Below the pieces are notes generated by a model. The model saw only the letters and a program-made list of their open reading frames with translations. It was not told the DNA's origin and did not search any database. A stretch of 64,000 bases of DNA, taken from the NCBI GenBank assembly GCA_963667575.2, contig CAXXHY010000010.1, forward strand, positions 1 through 64,000. The letters run 5' to 3'. A program made the position numbers and the translations under genes. The DNA is from G963665495 sp963667575. Lineage in GTDB: Bacteria; Desulfobacterota; Desulfovibrionia; Desulfovibrionales; Desulfovibrionaceae. Position 1 is the first letter of the stretch. Each line of letters opens with the position of its first letter. Positions 1-7,186 of this stretch are shown here, piece by piece.

Positions 1-857
1 ACATCAGGGCGCATGTCGGCCGCCGGGTAGACCAGAATGTCCGAGGCGAAGATTTGCGGCGTCAAACTGGGCGTGAATCCCAGTTCGCGCGCGTCCACCA
101 CCAGCCCCGTGTATTCAGGGGTGGCGGGAGCAGTGCCCACTACAGGCGGCGGGGCTGCCACGGTTTTTTGGGGCTCGGAGCTCTGCACGGGCACGGGCTC
201 AGGCTGGGGCTCGGATGCGACAGGTTTGTTTTGACGTGCAACCGCTGCCGGTTGTTCCTGCTGCGGATTGATGCGCTCTGGCTGGGTTATTTTGGCTACA
301 TGGACGCCTTGCGGTTCCTGGGGAGCCGGCTCTTTTTGCTGGCTGGTTCCTGCAATGCGCCGGGGCTGCGTTATTTTTCCCGTGTCTGCAGGCAGTACGC
401 TGTTTTGCGGCATTCTGGCCTTGAGAGCTTCGGCCAGTTCGCCATCAATGGGCACCGATACGACCATTTCGCAGACACCGTCCTTGTCGATGTCCACTGA
501 ATCCACGTCCGGCCGGCTCAACACGCCATAGACCCGGTTGCGGACCGTATCATCGGATGTGACGAAATCGGAAACCGTAGTCTGGGAGTCCACATAGATT
601 TGCTCGAGAACTTCCACCAGATTGCGCCGGGCGTCCAGAAGAGCCGCCCGTTCGGCCATGGGCCCGGCCAGGCGCTCGGGTGTGTCGGCCGGAGCGACTC
701 CCATGCCTTTGGCCCAGAGCCGTTTTTTGCCCCAATCCACACCGCCGTTGTGCGCGTCCGCGGCAGAAACATTCTGCGGCGATAGCAATGTCAGAGAACT
801 CAGGCAGAGCAAAGCAAGGATCAGGAACGCGCATCTGCGCGGGCGATCAGGGGACAT
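1..857 (-). CDS. Exported LPP20-like protein, 3' end outside window
   Basis: The reading frame stays open to the left edge, so the C terminus is missing (285 codons visible). ATG at 857 overlaps the stop of the upstream lipoprotein gene by 11 bases, which suggests one operon with coupled translation. The product starts with a basic stretch (MSPDRPRRC) and a hydrophobic segment ending near SAADA, a signal peptide without a lipobox. Residues about 45-140 (WAKGMGVAP, then a helix rich in Ala/Arg, then VCEMVVSVPIDGEL) resemble the LPP20/LppA-type fold of secreted Gram-negative proteins that often sit in flagellar or outer-membrane operons. A Pro/Gln/Glu-rich linker follows (about 145-235), then a conserved-looking tail with GLVVDARELGF. 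The function is unknown; family assignment is from pattern only. Confidence 0.7.
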   Translation of the reverse strand, partial: MSPDRPRRCAFLILALLCLSSLTLLSPQNVSAADAHNGGVDWGKKRLWAKGMGVAPADTPERLAGPMAERAALLDARRNLVEVLEQIYVDSQTTVSDFVTSDDTVRNRVYGVLSRPDVDSVDIDKDGVCEMVVSVPIDGELAEALKARMPQNSVLPADTGKITQPRRIAGTSQQKEPAPQEPQGVHVAKITQPERINPQQEQPAAVARQNKPVASEPQPEPVPVQSSEPQKTVAAPPPVVGTAPATPEYTGLVVDARELGFTPSLTPQIFASDILVYPAADMRPD

Positions 858-2298
858 GGCAGTTTTCCTTATCCGGGGCAACGGACAGAAAAGGCGTATA
901 GAGGATCATTCCCAATACCTTTTCCGGACCAGGTCCTTCCGGTCCCCAGTAATTGTTTTCAAGATTCAACTGTACGGGCGAATAACTCTGCACCTGAAAT
1001 GGTTCGTTTCGCTCGAACGAGCAGGAGTCGAAACGCGGTGTGATATCCGTGCCTTCAATCAGCACGCCGCCCATGCCCTGGTTTTCCAAGAGACGTACGC
1101 AGCGCAGCACGGGTTTGGCTCCGGAGTGGAATGCGAGGCCGGCCTGGGTGCAGCCCGTGATGCTCGTATGGAGGATATCCGGAGCGCTGTGGGTCACTGT
1201 AAGCCCTGTTACGGCTCCCTGAATGCGTACGTTGTGCAGAATAGTTCCCACGGTGTGCTCCAGTATGACCCCGGCGTAGGAACCATTGATGCGGGTTTCG
1301 GGTTGCATCCGAATGGGCAGGGCGTTCGTGCCCTTGGCCCTGAGCGCGCCCCCTTCGACGTGCAGGGATGCTCCTGGCGCGAAATTGATGGTGACGTTTG
1401 GATCTACGAGCAGGTCCCCTCCGGGCACGATGCGGTATTCACCGCGTACGAGGTACGGGCTGCAGGCCTCGGACAACCTGGCTTTTTCCCGCAGTTCTCC
1501 CTGCAAGGGCGATTGCAGCAGGGTGAGCGAAGCCCGAGTCTGGGGAATATCCGCCGGAATATTTTTTTCGATGGTGGCGACCATGTCGCGGAACAGGGCG
1601 TCTGTCTGACTGAGCAATTCTTCCTCGCGCAGGTTCCAGATGGAATTGACCGCATCCATGGCCCATCCCACGGGCGTTATGGAAATGCCTCCGGATGTGC
1701 CGCGGCTGACGTGGGAGGCGCGCCAGAGTTCCCGGCCGGTCCGGCAGTCCACCAGCCGGACTTCGCAGCCAACGGCCGCCTGGGAGGCCATGGCGAAGTA
1801 CATACGGTCGAAATGGGTCACTTTGCCCATGATCACGGCATCCACGCCCAATACTTCCTGAATGTGCTGCGGTTCGTGCTCCATGGCCAGCCGCAGCAGC
1901 ACGGGATCCCGCATTCCCGCCTTGGCAAGCCGTTTGTCTATCTCGCGCAGTTCCATGTCCTGAAAGGGCAGGGAGGACAGATGATTATAAAATCCGCGTC
2001 GCAGCACTTTGACCGGATCAATGCCGTCCGGCGCAAAATCCCATTCCTCGGGATTGCCTTCAAAAGGAAGCACGGCCACCCGTTTGGGCGGATGCGTACG
2101 CAGCAGGGGAGATACCTCGTATTCACCGGTGAAAATATTCAGCATATTGTCCGAAACCGCTCCTTTGAGGGGAGCCGACTTGTCCAGAGAATCCGTGCTC
2201 CCGGCAGATTTTCCCGCACACGCGGCGCATAACAGCAGAACTGCGACCAAGAGCAGGCGCGTCAAATATCGGACAGTCAAAAAACATGCTGATTTCAT
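847..2298 (-). CDS. Lipoprotein: GNA1162-like domain plus right-handed beta-helix
   Basis: Start chosen at ATG 2298, since the nine codons upstream begin with TTG and would displace the signal peptide. The N terminus has a lipoprotein signal with lipobox LCAAC, so the mature protein should be anchored in the outer membrane or periplasmic face. Residues about 60-230 (KRVAVLPFEGN, VDAVIMGKVTHFDR, CEVRLVDCRTGRELWRA) match the GNA1162/DUF799 type of lipoprotein related to the TolB-N/CsgG-like fold. Residues about 270-480 show short repeated beta turns (GASLHVEGG, NVRIQGAVTGLTV, SGAKPVLRCV, ENNYWGPEGPGP) typical of a right-handed parallel beta-helix of the pectate-lyase/NosD type. The fusion is unusual. 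It probably works with the downstream LPP20-like protein in envelope assembly; that role is inference. Confidence 0.78.
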   Translation of the reverse strand: MKSACFLTVRYLTRLLLVAVLLLCAACAGKSAGSTDSLDKSAPLKGAVSDNMLNIFTGEYEVSPLLRTHPPKRVAVLPFEGNPEEWDFAPDGIDPVKVLRRGFYNHLSSLPFQDMELREIDKRLAKAGMRDPVLLRLAMEHEPQHIQEVLGVDAVIMGKVTHFDRMYFAMASQAAVGCEVRLVDCRTGRELWRASHVSRGTSGGISITPVGWAMDAVNSIWNLREEELLSQTDALFRDMVATIEKNIPADIPQTRASLTLLQSPLQGELREKARLSEACSPYLVRGEYRIVPGGDLLVDPNVTINFAPGASLHVEGGALRAKGTNALPIRMQPETRINGSYAGVILEHTVGTILHNVRIQGAVTGLTVTHSAPDILHTSITGCTQAGLAFHSGAKPVLRCVRLLENQGMGGVLIEGTDITPRFDSCSFERNEPFQVQSYSPVQLNLENNYWGPEGPGPEKVLGMILYTPFLSVAPDKENCHVP

Positions 2299-2385
2299 AG
2301 AGATATCACTTTGTTGGCATTCCAATCCGGTTCATGTAGTCATGATGAGGGGAAAATAGCAAAAACGAGGCCAGCGGGGAGTTGC

Positions 2386-2823
2386 ATGATGGCGGAATCG
2401 CAATGCAAGCGGACGGATTGGAATGGAACCTGGAAATTCGAAGATTCGGCAGGTCTGGCCAACGCCACTTTTGCCCTGCGACAGGAAGAGACGCGGATTT
2501 CCGGAGCAGCCTATTATGAAACCGGTTCGGCTCTGGTGGAAGGCCTGGCAGAAGACCATGAAGCTTGTCTGTACGTCACTTACGACGCCGCCAGTGTGCT
2601 GGCAAAGTGGGTGCCGGAAAAATACGCCCTCGAACTCCTGGGGCTTCGGTCGCGGCTGACCATACAATACGGCATTGGCGTGGAGCCCTTTGTTTGCAAA
2701 TACCAGGGCTTTTTCGTGCGTTTTTCGCGGCGGGGCGGTGTTGTGCAGGTCTTTGATGCGGACACCGAGGGAGTAGAAGAGGTCCATCCCCCGCGCCTGG
2801 GCCTGATGCATCGCGTCCGCTGA
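2386..2823 (+). CDS. Hypothetical small protein, 145 aa
   Basis: ATG at 2386 has a good ribosome site (GGGGAG) six to eight bases upstream; the frame extends further 5' but without a start as good. The product has no signal peptide or membrane segment. It opens with a Trp-rich motif (TDWNGTWKF) and continues as alternating beta-type strands (ATFALRQEETRISGAAYYETG, LTIQYGIGVEPFVCKYQGFFVRFSR), which suggests a small beta-barrel or lipocalin-like domain. I do not recognise the family. It is transcribed divergently from the lipoprotein gene, with about 87 bases between the two starts. An opposite-strand frame of similar length exists but looks less protein-like. Confidence 0.55.
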   Translation: MMAESQCKRTDWNGTWKFEDSAGLANATFALRQEETRISGAAYYETGSALVEGLAEDHEACLYVTYDAASVLAKWVPEKYALELLGLRSRLTIQYGIGVEPFVCKYQGFFVRFSRRGGVVQVFDADTEGVEEVHPPRLGLMHRVR

Positions 2824-2932
2824 CAACGCAGTTTGCGCAAGACTCTCAGAAAAACTAGTTATTAAAAATAATGTAAAAACAGTATGTTATATTTTTGCTT
2901 TTGAATTTATTTGAAAAAATTGAAATAAATAC

Positions 2933-2961
2933 TTGACCCCTCAGGGTGAAAAGCCTAAAAA
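2933..2961 (+). promoter_or_regulatory. Sigma70-type promoter of first tRNA-Arg
   Basis: TTGACC at 2933-2938, a spacer of 17 bases, then TAAAAA at 2956-2961. The expected start point lies about a dozen bases before the mature tRNA. The same arrangement recurs before the second copy. Confidence 0.7.
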
Positions 2962-2980
2962 CATTTCTTCCGCAGCGAAC

Positions 2981-3057
2981 GCGCCCGTAGCTCAGCTGGA
3001 TAGAGCGCCGGACTACGAATCCGTAGGCCAGAGGTTCGAATCCTCTCGGGCGCACCA
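2981..3057 (+). tRNA. tRNA-Arg(ACG), copy 1
   Basis: A full 77-base cloverleaf with encoded CCA: acceptor arm GCGCCCG pairing with CGGGCGC, D arm GCTC/GAGC, anticodon loop CTACGAA (anticodon ACG, read as ICG for CGU/CGC/CGA), TpsiC arm AGAGG-TTCGAAT-CCTCT and terminal ACCA. The position 27-43 pair of the anticodon stem is a mismatch, and the other four pairs are intact. It differs from copy 2 at only one position in the variable loop (GGCC versus GGTC). Confidence 0.97.
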
Positions 3058-3068
3058 CAAATTTCAAG

Positions 3069-3094
3069 CCCTCAGAAAAAACTGAGGGTTTTTT
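3069..3094 (+). terminator. Rho-independent terminator of tRNA-Arg copy 1
   Basis: Stem CCCTCAG/CTGAGGG with an A-rich loop, followed directly by six T residues. Confidence 0.9.
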
Positions 3095-3105
3095 CATTGA
3101 AATGC

Positions 3106-3134
3106 TTGACCCCGCGGAAGGAAAAGCCTAAACC
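3106..3134 (+). promoter_or_regulatory. Sigma70-type promoter of second tRNA-Arg
   Basis: TTGACC at 3106-3111, 17-base spacer, TAAACC at 3129-3134. It repeats the layout of the first unit, so copy 2 should be transcribed on its own. Confidence 0.65.
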
Positions 3135-3151
3135 ACTTTTCCACAACGAAT

Positions 3152-3228
3152 GCGCCCGTAGCTCAGCTGGATAGAGCGCCGGACTACGAATCCGTAGGTC
3201 AGAGGTTCGAATCCTCTCGGGCGCACCA
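3152..3228 (+). tRNA. tRNA-Arg(ACG), copy 2
   Basis: A 77-base tRNA with the same arms and ACG anticodon as copy 1 and encoded CCA at the 3' end. Its start lies 171 bases after that of copy 1. It has its own promoter and terminator, so it is a complete duplicate and not part of a shared transcript. Confidence 0.97.
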
Positions 3229-3236
3229 TAAAAAAC

Positions 3237-3270
3237 AGCCTCTTAGAGAAGACTCTGAGGGGCTTTTTTT
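3237..3270 (+). terminator. Rho-independent terminator of tRNA-Arg copy 2
   Basis: Imperfect stem AGCCTCTTAGAG with CTCTGAGGGGCT around an AAGA loop, followed by a run of T residues. Confidence 0.85.
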
Positions 3271-3330
3271 GTGTGAAATACTTGACCCTGTGAAAGAGAA
3301 AAGCCTATTAATGTATCTTCCGCAATGAAT

Positions 3331-3400
3331 GCGTTCGTGATTCAATTGAGAATCGTGCCGGAGGTAACTCTGCAGATTCGTGCTAAAGTCACTTTTTTGA
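3331..3400 (+). pseudogene. Decayed tRNA-Arg copy 3
   Basis: The third repeat unit still has a TTGACC box (3282) and a TATTAA (3306), but the tRNA region is degraded. The first 33 bases align with tRNA-Arg (GCGTTCGTGATTCAATTGAG against GCGCCCGTAGCTCAGCTGGA), and only loose similarity remains after that. No acceptor pairing or CCA survives. It lies at the junction with the AT-rich island and probably marks an old insertion or recombination point. Confidence 0.75.
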
Positions 3401-3684
3401 GCACAGCGAATATCAAGGGGATTGATAATTTATCTAGCTCTGTTTTTTAAGTAAGAAAAAAAATTACGTTTATTTCGCGTTTCAGCGATTTAGTGTTTAT
3501 TGTAACTATACAACGAATAATATTTTATTAAAATCTCACTATATATACTATTCGATTAGTTTACATGTTTTGAATGGAAAAATTTATTGTAACTTTGAAA
3601 ATTAAATGTTTACATAATTCAATCGAAGATTAAGCTAGGTATTTAATTAGTTTATAACTTCATTCATCTTTGTAATTTGTTCTT
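3401..3684. other. AT-rich intergenic leader of the island
   Basis: No plausible gene is present. A TTTACA near 3609 followed by an AT-rich stretch could serve as promoter for the PP2C gene, but many sequences this AT-rich would match. No ribosome site is visible before the PP2C start. Confidence 0.5.
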
Positions 3685-4356
3685 ATGCAATACTCATTTG
3701 GTTCATTAAAAGGATTAGAACGTAGTTCTAATAAAGATGGCATTGCTGTATTTGCTGCTGACGACTCTTTTTATGATATTTTTGCTGTTTTTGACGGTGT
3801 TAGTAGTTTAAAAAATTCTAAGCATGCTGTTAATATGTCAATTGGTGTGCTACGTTCATTTTATAACAAGAATAAAAAAAATAGCAATGTTAATATTAAA
3901 TACTTAATGGAGATGATGAATAATAAAATATTGTCGAGTAAGTATAGCGATGCTGCGACAACATGTTCTTTACTCGCTATACCTAAAGTCGCATATTATC
4001 CTGTTATTGTCGCTTCTCTTGGTGATTCTCGTGTATATGGAGTCCATTCACAGTATGTTGAACAATTAACAATTGATCACTCAACTCCTGGTGGTACTAA
4101 TAATTTAACTCATTACTTAGGAATGACAAATTTTTTATATCAAGACATAAACTATATTGAATTTATGAAAGGTTTTAGTAGTTATTTATTATGCACGGAC
4201 GGCTTTTATTCTTTTTTTGAGCATAATAAGTCAACTATCCATAGTGCGTTTTTGAAAACAAATTCCAATAAATTATCTGCTATTTTGAAGGATAAAATTC
4301 GAGGTAAAAATGAAGATGATGCTTCTTTCATCTATGTGAGAGTTGAAAATGTTTAA
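3685..4356 (+). CDS. PP2C-family protein phosphatase
   Basis: A 223-residue single-domain PPM/PP2C Ser/Thr phosphatase, cytoplasmic. The family motifs appear in order: NKDG near residue 16 (place of the N-E/K-D start motif), FAVFDGV with metal-binding Asp37, ATTCSLL at 91, GDSR at 113, CTDGFYSFF at 170 and EDDASF at 210 with the final metal-ligand Asp residues. It is somewhat shorter than usual bacterial PP2C domains (about 240). The ATG has no visible Shine-Dalgarno, so it may be leaderless or weakly translated. Its stop overlaps the next gene by eight bases. The convergent kinase gene makes a phosphorylation cycle likely (inference). Its codons are strongly AT-biased. Confidence 0.9.
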   Translation: MQYSFGSLKGLERSSNKDGIAVFAADDSFYDIFAVFDGVSSLKNSKHAVNMSIGVLRSFYNKNKKNSNVNIKYLMEMMNNKILSSKYSDAATTCSLLAIPKVAYYPVIVASLGDSRVYGVHSQYVEQLTIDHSTPGGTNNLTHYLGMTNFLYQDINYIEFMKGFSSYLLCTDGFYSFFEHNKSTIHSAFLKTNSNKLSAILKDKIRGKNEDDASFIYVRVENV

Positions 4357-5008
4357 TAATGAAAGGGAGCTCGTAAAGTTTTTACAAGGATCTATTGATG
4401 AATATTTTTTCGGCCCCCATCGTAAGTTACTGACAATGGAAGAGGTTAATGTCGGGTATGGAATTGCAGATTTGGTAGTTGTTGAATATAATGAAGATTG
4501 CAGTTCTGAACGAGCCGCAACGCTTGGTACTCTGCAGTTAGTAATGCTTAATATGATTCAAGAGATGAATATAACAAATATTTTAACGATTAAAGAACGG
4601 ACAAGAGCATCGATTGGGTCCATTAAAAAATCAATTAAATCTTTAGTAGAGGAAGGATTTGTAGAAATTTTAGACGATTCTATCTACCTAAAGCAAAAAT
4701 ATAATAGTTGTGTAATGGAATCAATCGCAGTCGAGGCAAAACTTCGAAATTGGAAACGTGCACTTGATCAAGCATATAGATACAAAACTTTTGCTAATAA
4801 AAGCTATGTATGTATGCCGAAGTTAACTTCAAGATCAGCAATACAAAATATTTTTAAATTTGAAGAAAAGAATGTTGGTTTAATGACAATTGATGAAGAT
4901 GGTAATATCAAAATAGAGTACGACCCACCTAAAGAAGCTCCTGTTAGTTCAAAAATGAATATGTTACTTAACGAATGTGTGTTATCTATGTTGAATGCAT
5001 CTGAATAA
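4349..5008 (+). CDS. PD-(D/E)XK nuclease-like protein with inserted winged helix
   Basis: Start taken at ATG 4349, inside the end of the PP2C gene; an in-frame TTG two codons earlier is less likely. The 219-residue product shows GIADLVVVE (Asp41), then VEAK with Glu129 and Lys131, then RALDQAYRYK, a QAxxY-type helix. This is the D...ExK...QxxxY pattern of the PD-(D/E)XK nuclease superfamily. Between Asp41 and the ExK lies a winged-helix stretch (about 58-115: TIKERTRASIGSIKKSIKSL, then VEEGFVEIL). A DNA- or RNA-cleaving or binding effector controlled by the kinase/phosphatase pair is plausible. A purely regulatory protein with an inactive nuclease core is the alternative. The nuclease call rests on motif reading only. 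Confidence 0.72.
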   Translation: MFNNERELVKFLQGSIDEYFFGPHRKLLTMEEVNVGYGIADLVVVEYNEDCSSERAATLGTLQLVMLNMIQEMNITNILTIKERTRASIGSIKKSIKSLVEEGFVEILDDSIYLKQKYNSCVMESIAVEAKLRNWKRALDQAYRYKTFANKSYVCMPKLTSRSAIQNIFKFEEKNVGLMTIDEDGNIKIEYDPPKEAPVSSKMNMLLNECVLSMLNASE

Positions 5009-6161
5009 ATGCTTTCCACGTTCCCAGGAAATAATCTGAACTCTCATCTGGGAGAAATATTTTATAGGTTGTATTTAATTTCTCATATAAAGATTGAGCA
5101 TTTTCAATTTTTTCAAGTAAAAATTTCTGTCTTAATTTTAAATCTTTTATATTTGATAGCTGCTTGAGTATACGAGAAACAGAAAGTAAATAGTTTTTAT
5201 GGATGTCTGGCTTATGAGTCGTATTCCAATCAAAAGCATTATCTAGAATAACATCCGAAAATATATTTTTTTCATTTGCTATAAGATCTAAACAATTTTG
5301 ATTTTTGAAAAAATCTAAATGTTGAGATTTGATCATATTCAATAGTTTATCAGAAAAATACCAACCTTTAGACGGTCCCCCCCCTGGCTCTTCTGTAAAC
5401 CGGCTGATGTCAAAATTTCTAAGATTTTCGTAAGTGCCGATTGAGATAGCATCAATATCAGTTAAAGCTAAAAATACAGCAGCATCCCAATTGGCGTATG
5501 CTAATATAGTCTTAAATTTTTGATATTTAAGAGTCGACAATATTTTTAGCAAGTTTGTATAATATTTAATATTTAAGCTAATCTTTTTTTTGTATTCTAA
5601 ACAAGAGCTACATGCAATATAAAAACCATCAAAACCAATATGCATATCTGTATAAGCACGTAACATTTTTTCAACGTATGAAGAATCTTCGATTTGGTTA
5701 TCAGTCAAACAGATCGTCATGAAATAATTATTTTGAGATGTAGCATTAGGAATTAACTTATTTATTTTGTTGAGGATCTTAGTCCCGTGATCAAAGCTAT
5801 CTGATTCATAGTGAAAATTAGGTACTATGATATTAGTAAGACCGAGGTTTAATTGGTATTTAATAGACTGCGATATTCCATCAATGCCACTAATTGAAGT
5901 GCTCACTGATGATTCATCGTTTGCGGGGTGATATGGGTAACTAGAGAGTTTTCCACCGATTGTGTTTTTGTTTCCAAAAAATTGATGGTCAATCATTGAG
6001 ACTGGCATATAATCTTTTGGGGAATATCCACTAATTTTAGACCCAATTTTATTATAATTAAAACTGAATGCATTAAATATGAAACCATCGCCAATGCTAT
6101 TATCAAAGTAAGCATCAAGGTTCCATTTATGATTATGACCTAGATGATGAAGGATTTTCAT
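4986..6161 (-). CDS. Unknown 391-aa island protein, possible beta/alpha barrel
   Basis: ATG at 6161 is used because it overlaps the terminal TGA of the full kinase frame as ATGA; an in-frame TTG two codons upstream is less likely. I do not recognise the family. There is no signal peptide or membrane segment. Beta-strand-like segments recur before acidic or polar loops (NIIVPNFHYE, YFMTICLTDNQI, GFDGFYIACSS, FKTILAYANWDA, DIDAISIGTYENLR), in a rhythm like a TIM barrel, followed by EPGGGPSKGWYFS and an all-helical tail. The gene ends 23 bases inside the convergent nuclease-like gene. Co-transcription with the kinase suggests it may be the kinase's partner or target. That role is inference. Confidence 0.75.
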   Translation of the reverse strand: MKILHHLGHNHKWNLDAYFDNSIGDGFIFNAFSFNYNKIGSKISGYSPKDYMPVSMIDHQFFGNKNTIGGKLSSYPYHPANDESSVSTSISGIDGISQSIKYQLNLGLTNIIVPNFHYESDSFDHGTKILNKINKLIPNATSQNNYFMTICLTDNQIEDSSYVEKMLRAYTDMHIGFDGFYIACSSCLEYKKKISLNIKYYTNLLKILSTLKYQKFKTILAYANWDAAVFLALTDIDAISIGTYENLRNFDISRFTEEPGGGPSKGWYFSDKLLNMIKSQHLDFFKNQNCLDLIANEKNIFSDVILDNAFDWNTTHKPDIHKNYLLSVSRILKQLSNIKDLKLRQKFLLEKIENAQSLYEKLNTTYKIFLPDESSDYFLGTWKAFIQMHST

Positions 6162-6949
6162 AAGCAAATTCCATCAAACAAAAGTTCAATTGATCTTGGC
6201 CTACTTGAAACATCTTTTTTTAATACTTTTTCACAGAAAGATTTTATACCGCATTCTGCTGTATAATTTACAGGTAGATAGGGGCTTGAAAAAGAAAAAG
6301 CTATTTCATCTCAGGTGCTTCCGAAAGGATTTTTTCTATATTTTATATTATATGCAATTAATCCAAGACTAAAGAAATCAGTCCTGTATGAGATTAATTC
6401 TTTTTCGCCATTAATTTGTTCTGGTGCGGCAAATAAGTATGAGTTTGGTTGAAATCCTGTTTCTGTTATTGTTGTATCATCAGGATTTTTATAAATTCCA
6501 AAGTCTATTACATTAACGCTATTATTAAAACCTATTATAATATTTTGAGGTTTTAAATCTCGGTGTGTTTTTCCTTTTTTCCAAATAGGTTCCATAATTA
6601 TGCAAAGGTCTTTAATCAGATGGAGAATTTTTTTGTCATCATCAAATGCATCTAGAACATTATTTAGGGGTTCTCCATCTATGTACTCTTCTATTACAAC
6701 GGTCTCACCTTGATGGAGTACTACATTAACAACTTTAGGTATTCCATTAATATTTGAGTTGTTGAGATAAAAATTAAGCTCACGCTTTTCTCTGTCACCA
6801 AATACCCCACGGAACATTTTTATAGCAAATTTTTTATCATTTATGCTTACAATAAAAACGTATTTTTGTCCTCCTTCAAATGATTGATGGACTTTCGTAA
6901 TACCAAGTTTTACACGTAAGTCTTCTGGAAGTTTCACAATAGGTGGCAT
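6158..6949 (-). pseudogene. Ser/Thr protein kinase interrupted by in-frame TGA
   Basis: The first 212 codons (6949 to 6311) give a Hanks-type kinase: glycine loop FEGGQKY at 24, Lys44 in FAIK, Glu57, HRDLKPQN at 129, DFG at 149, APE at 175, Asp191 in RTDFFSLG. A TGA at 6313-6311 then stops it after NPFGST. The same frame continues without another stop for 50 codons (DEIAFSFSSPYLPV, then CEKVLKKDVSSRPRSIELL, the usual C-lobe end with its conserved Arg) to a TGA at 6158 that overlaps the next ATG. The complete length of 263 residues fits a kinase domain. A CGA-to-TGA change is the simplest cause. Without helices G-I the short form is probably unstable. Sequencing error, readthrough or recoding cannot be excluded. 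Confidence 0.8.
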
Positions 6950-6980
6950 TAACTATCTCGAATTTATTCTTTTTTCTTTG

Positions 6981-7009
6981 ATTTTACGATATAAATAAGT
7001 CTTTGTAAA
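6981..7009 (-). promoter_or_regulatory. Putative sigma70 promoter of kinase operon
   Basis: Read on the minus strand: TTTACA (7009-7004), a spacer of exactly 17 bases, then TAAAAT (6986-6981). It would give a leader of about 25 bases before the kinase ATG. AT-rich surroundings raise the chance of a random match. Confidence 0.5.
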
Positions 7010-7186
7010 GTTTGTTTTTTGAATATCCCTATAATCTATAGATGATCTATTTCTAGTAGTATTTTTTATCACTTAGTATAAATATAGGTCAGACACCAAG
7101 GCGTATTTTTCTATTCCAGATTTATCAAAAAAATAAGCTAGTTGTCCAATTTTTCTCAAATTTTGAGCGAAAAAAAGATTGACAAT

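Larger units (their letters stand above)
2921..3400 (+). repeat. Tandem tRNA-Arg unit, three copies of about 173-176 bp
   Basis: Each unit has the same order: AAATaCTTGACC promoter, AAGCCTA near the -10, CTTcCgCAaCGAA, the tRNA-Arg sequence, and a terminator. The -35 boxes start at 2933, 3106 and 3282, giving spacings of 173 and 176 bases. Units one and two are intact. Unit three keeps the promoter but its tRNA is decayed and it has no clear terminator. The duplication lies exactly at the left edge of the AT-rich island. Confidence 0.85.
3401..7186. other. AT-rich genomic island with kinase/phosphatase/nuclease-like genes
   Basis: Base composition changes sharply after the decayed tRNA and returns to normal just before the MarR gene. 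Codons in the four genes are dominated by A/T-ending forms (AAT, TTA, ATT, GAT), unlike either flank. Gene order is PP2C (+), winged-helix/PD-(D/E)XK-like (+), unknown (-), kinase (-), arranged as two convergent pairs with tiny overlaps. No integrase, transposase or clear direct repeat at the right end was seen. The tRNA boundary, composition and compact operons indicate horizontal acquisition. Confidence 0.8.

Noticed and set aside
622..2232. A 536-codon open frame on the plus strand opposite the lipoprotein gene
   Set aside because: Its product has no family features and is rich in His/Arg/Gly as expected for an antisense frame; the minus-strand frame has a lipobox, domain motifs and coupling to its neighbour.
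2332..2826. A 164-codon minus-strand frame opposite the small protein at 2386-2823
   Set aside because: No ribosome site or domain pattern; the plus frame has GGGGAG and a coherent beta-type pattern.
2855..3097. An 80-codon minus-strand frame
   Set aside because: It is the antisense of tRNA-Arg copy 1 and gives the well-known spurious peptide of such places (VRPRGFEPLAYGFVV).
6311..6313. Selenocysteine at the TGA in the kinase
   Set aside because: The following bases are A/T-rich without a stable stem-loop at the distance of a bacterial SECIS, and kinases do not need Sec here.
3401..7186. A prophage or integrative element with its own integrase
   Set aside because: No integrase, recombinase, transposase or phage structural gene was seen, and no direct repeat could be fixed at the right end.
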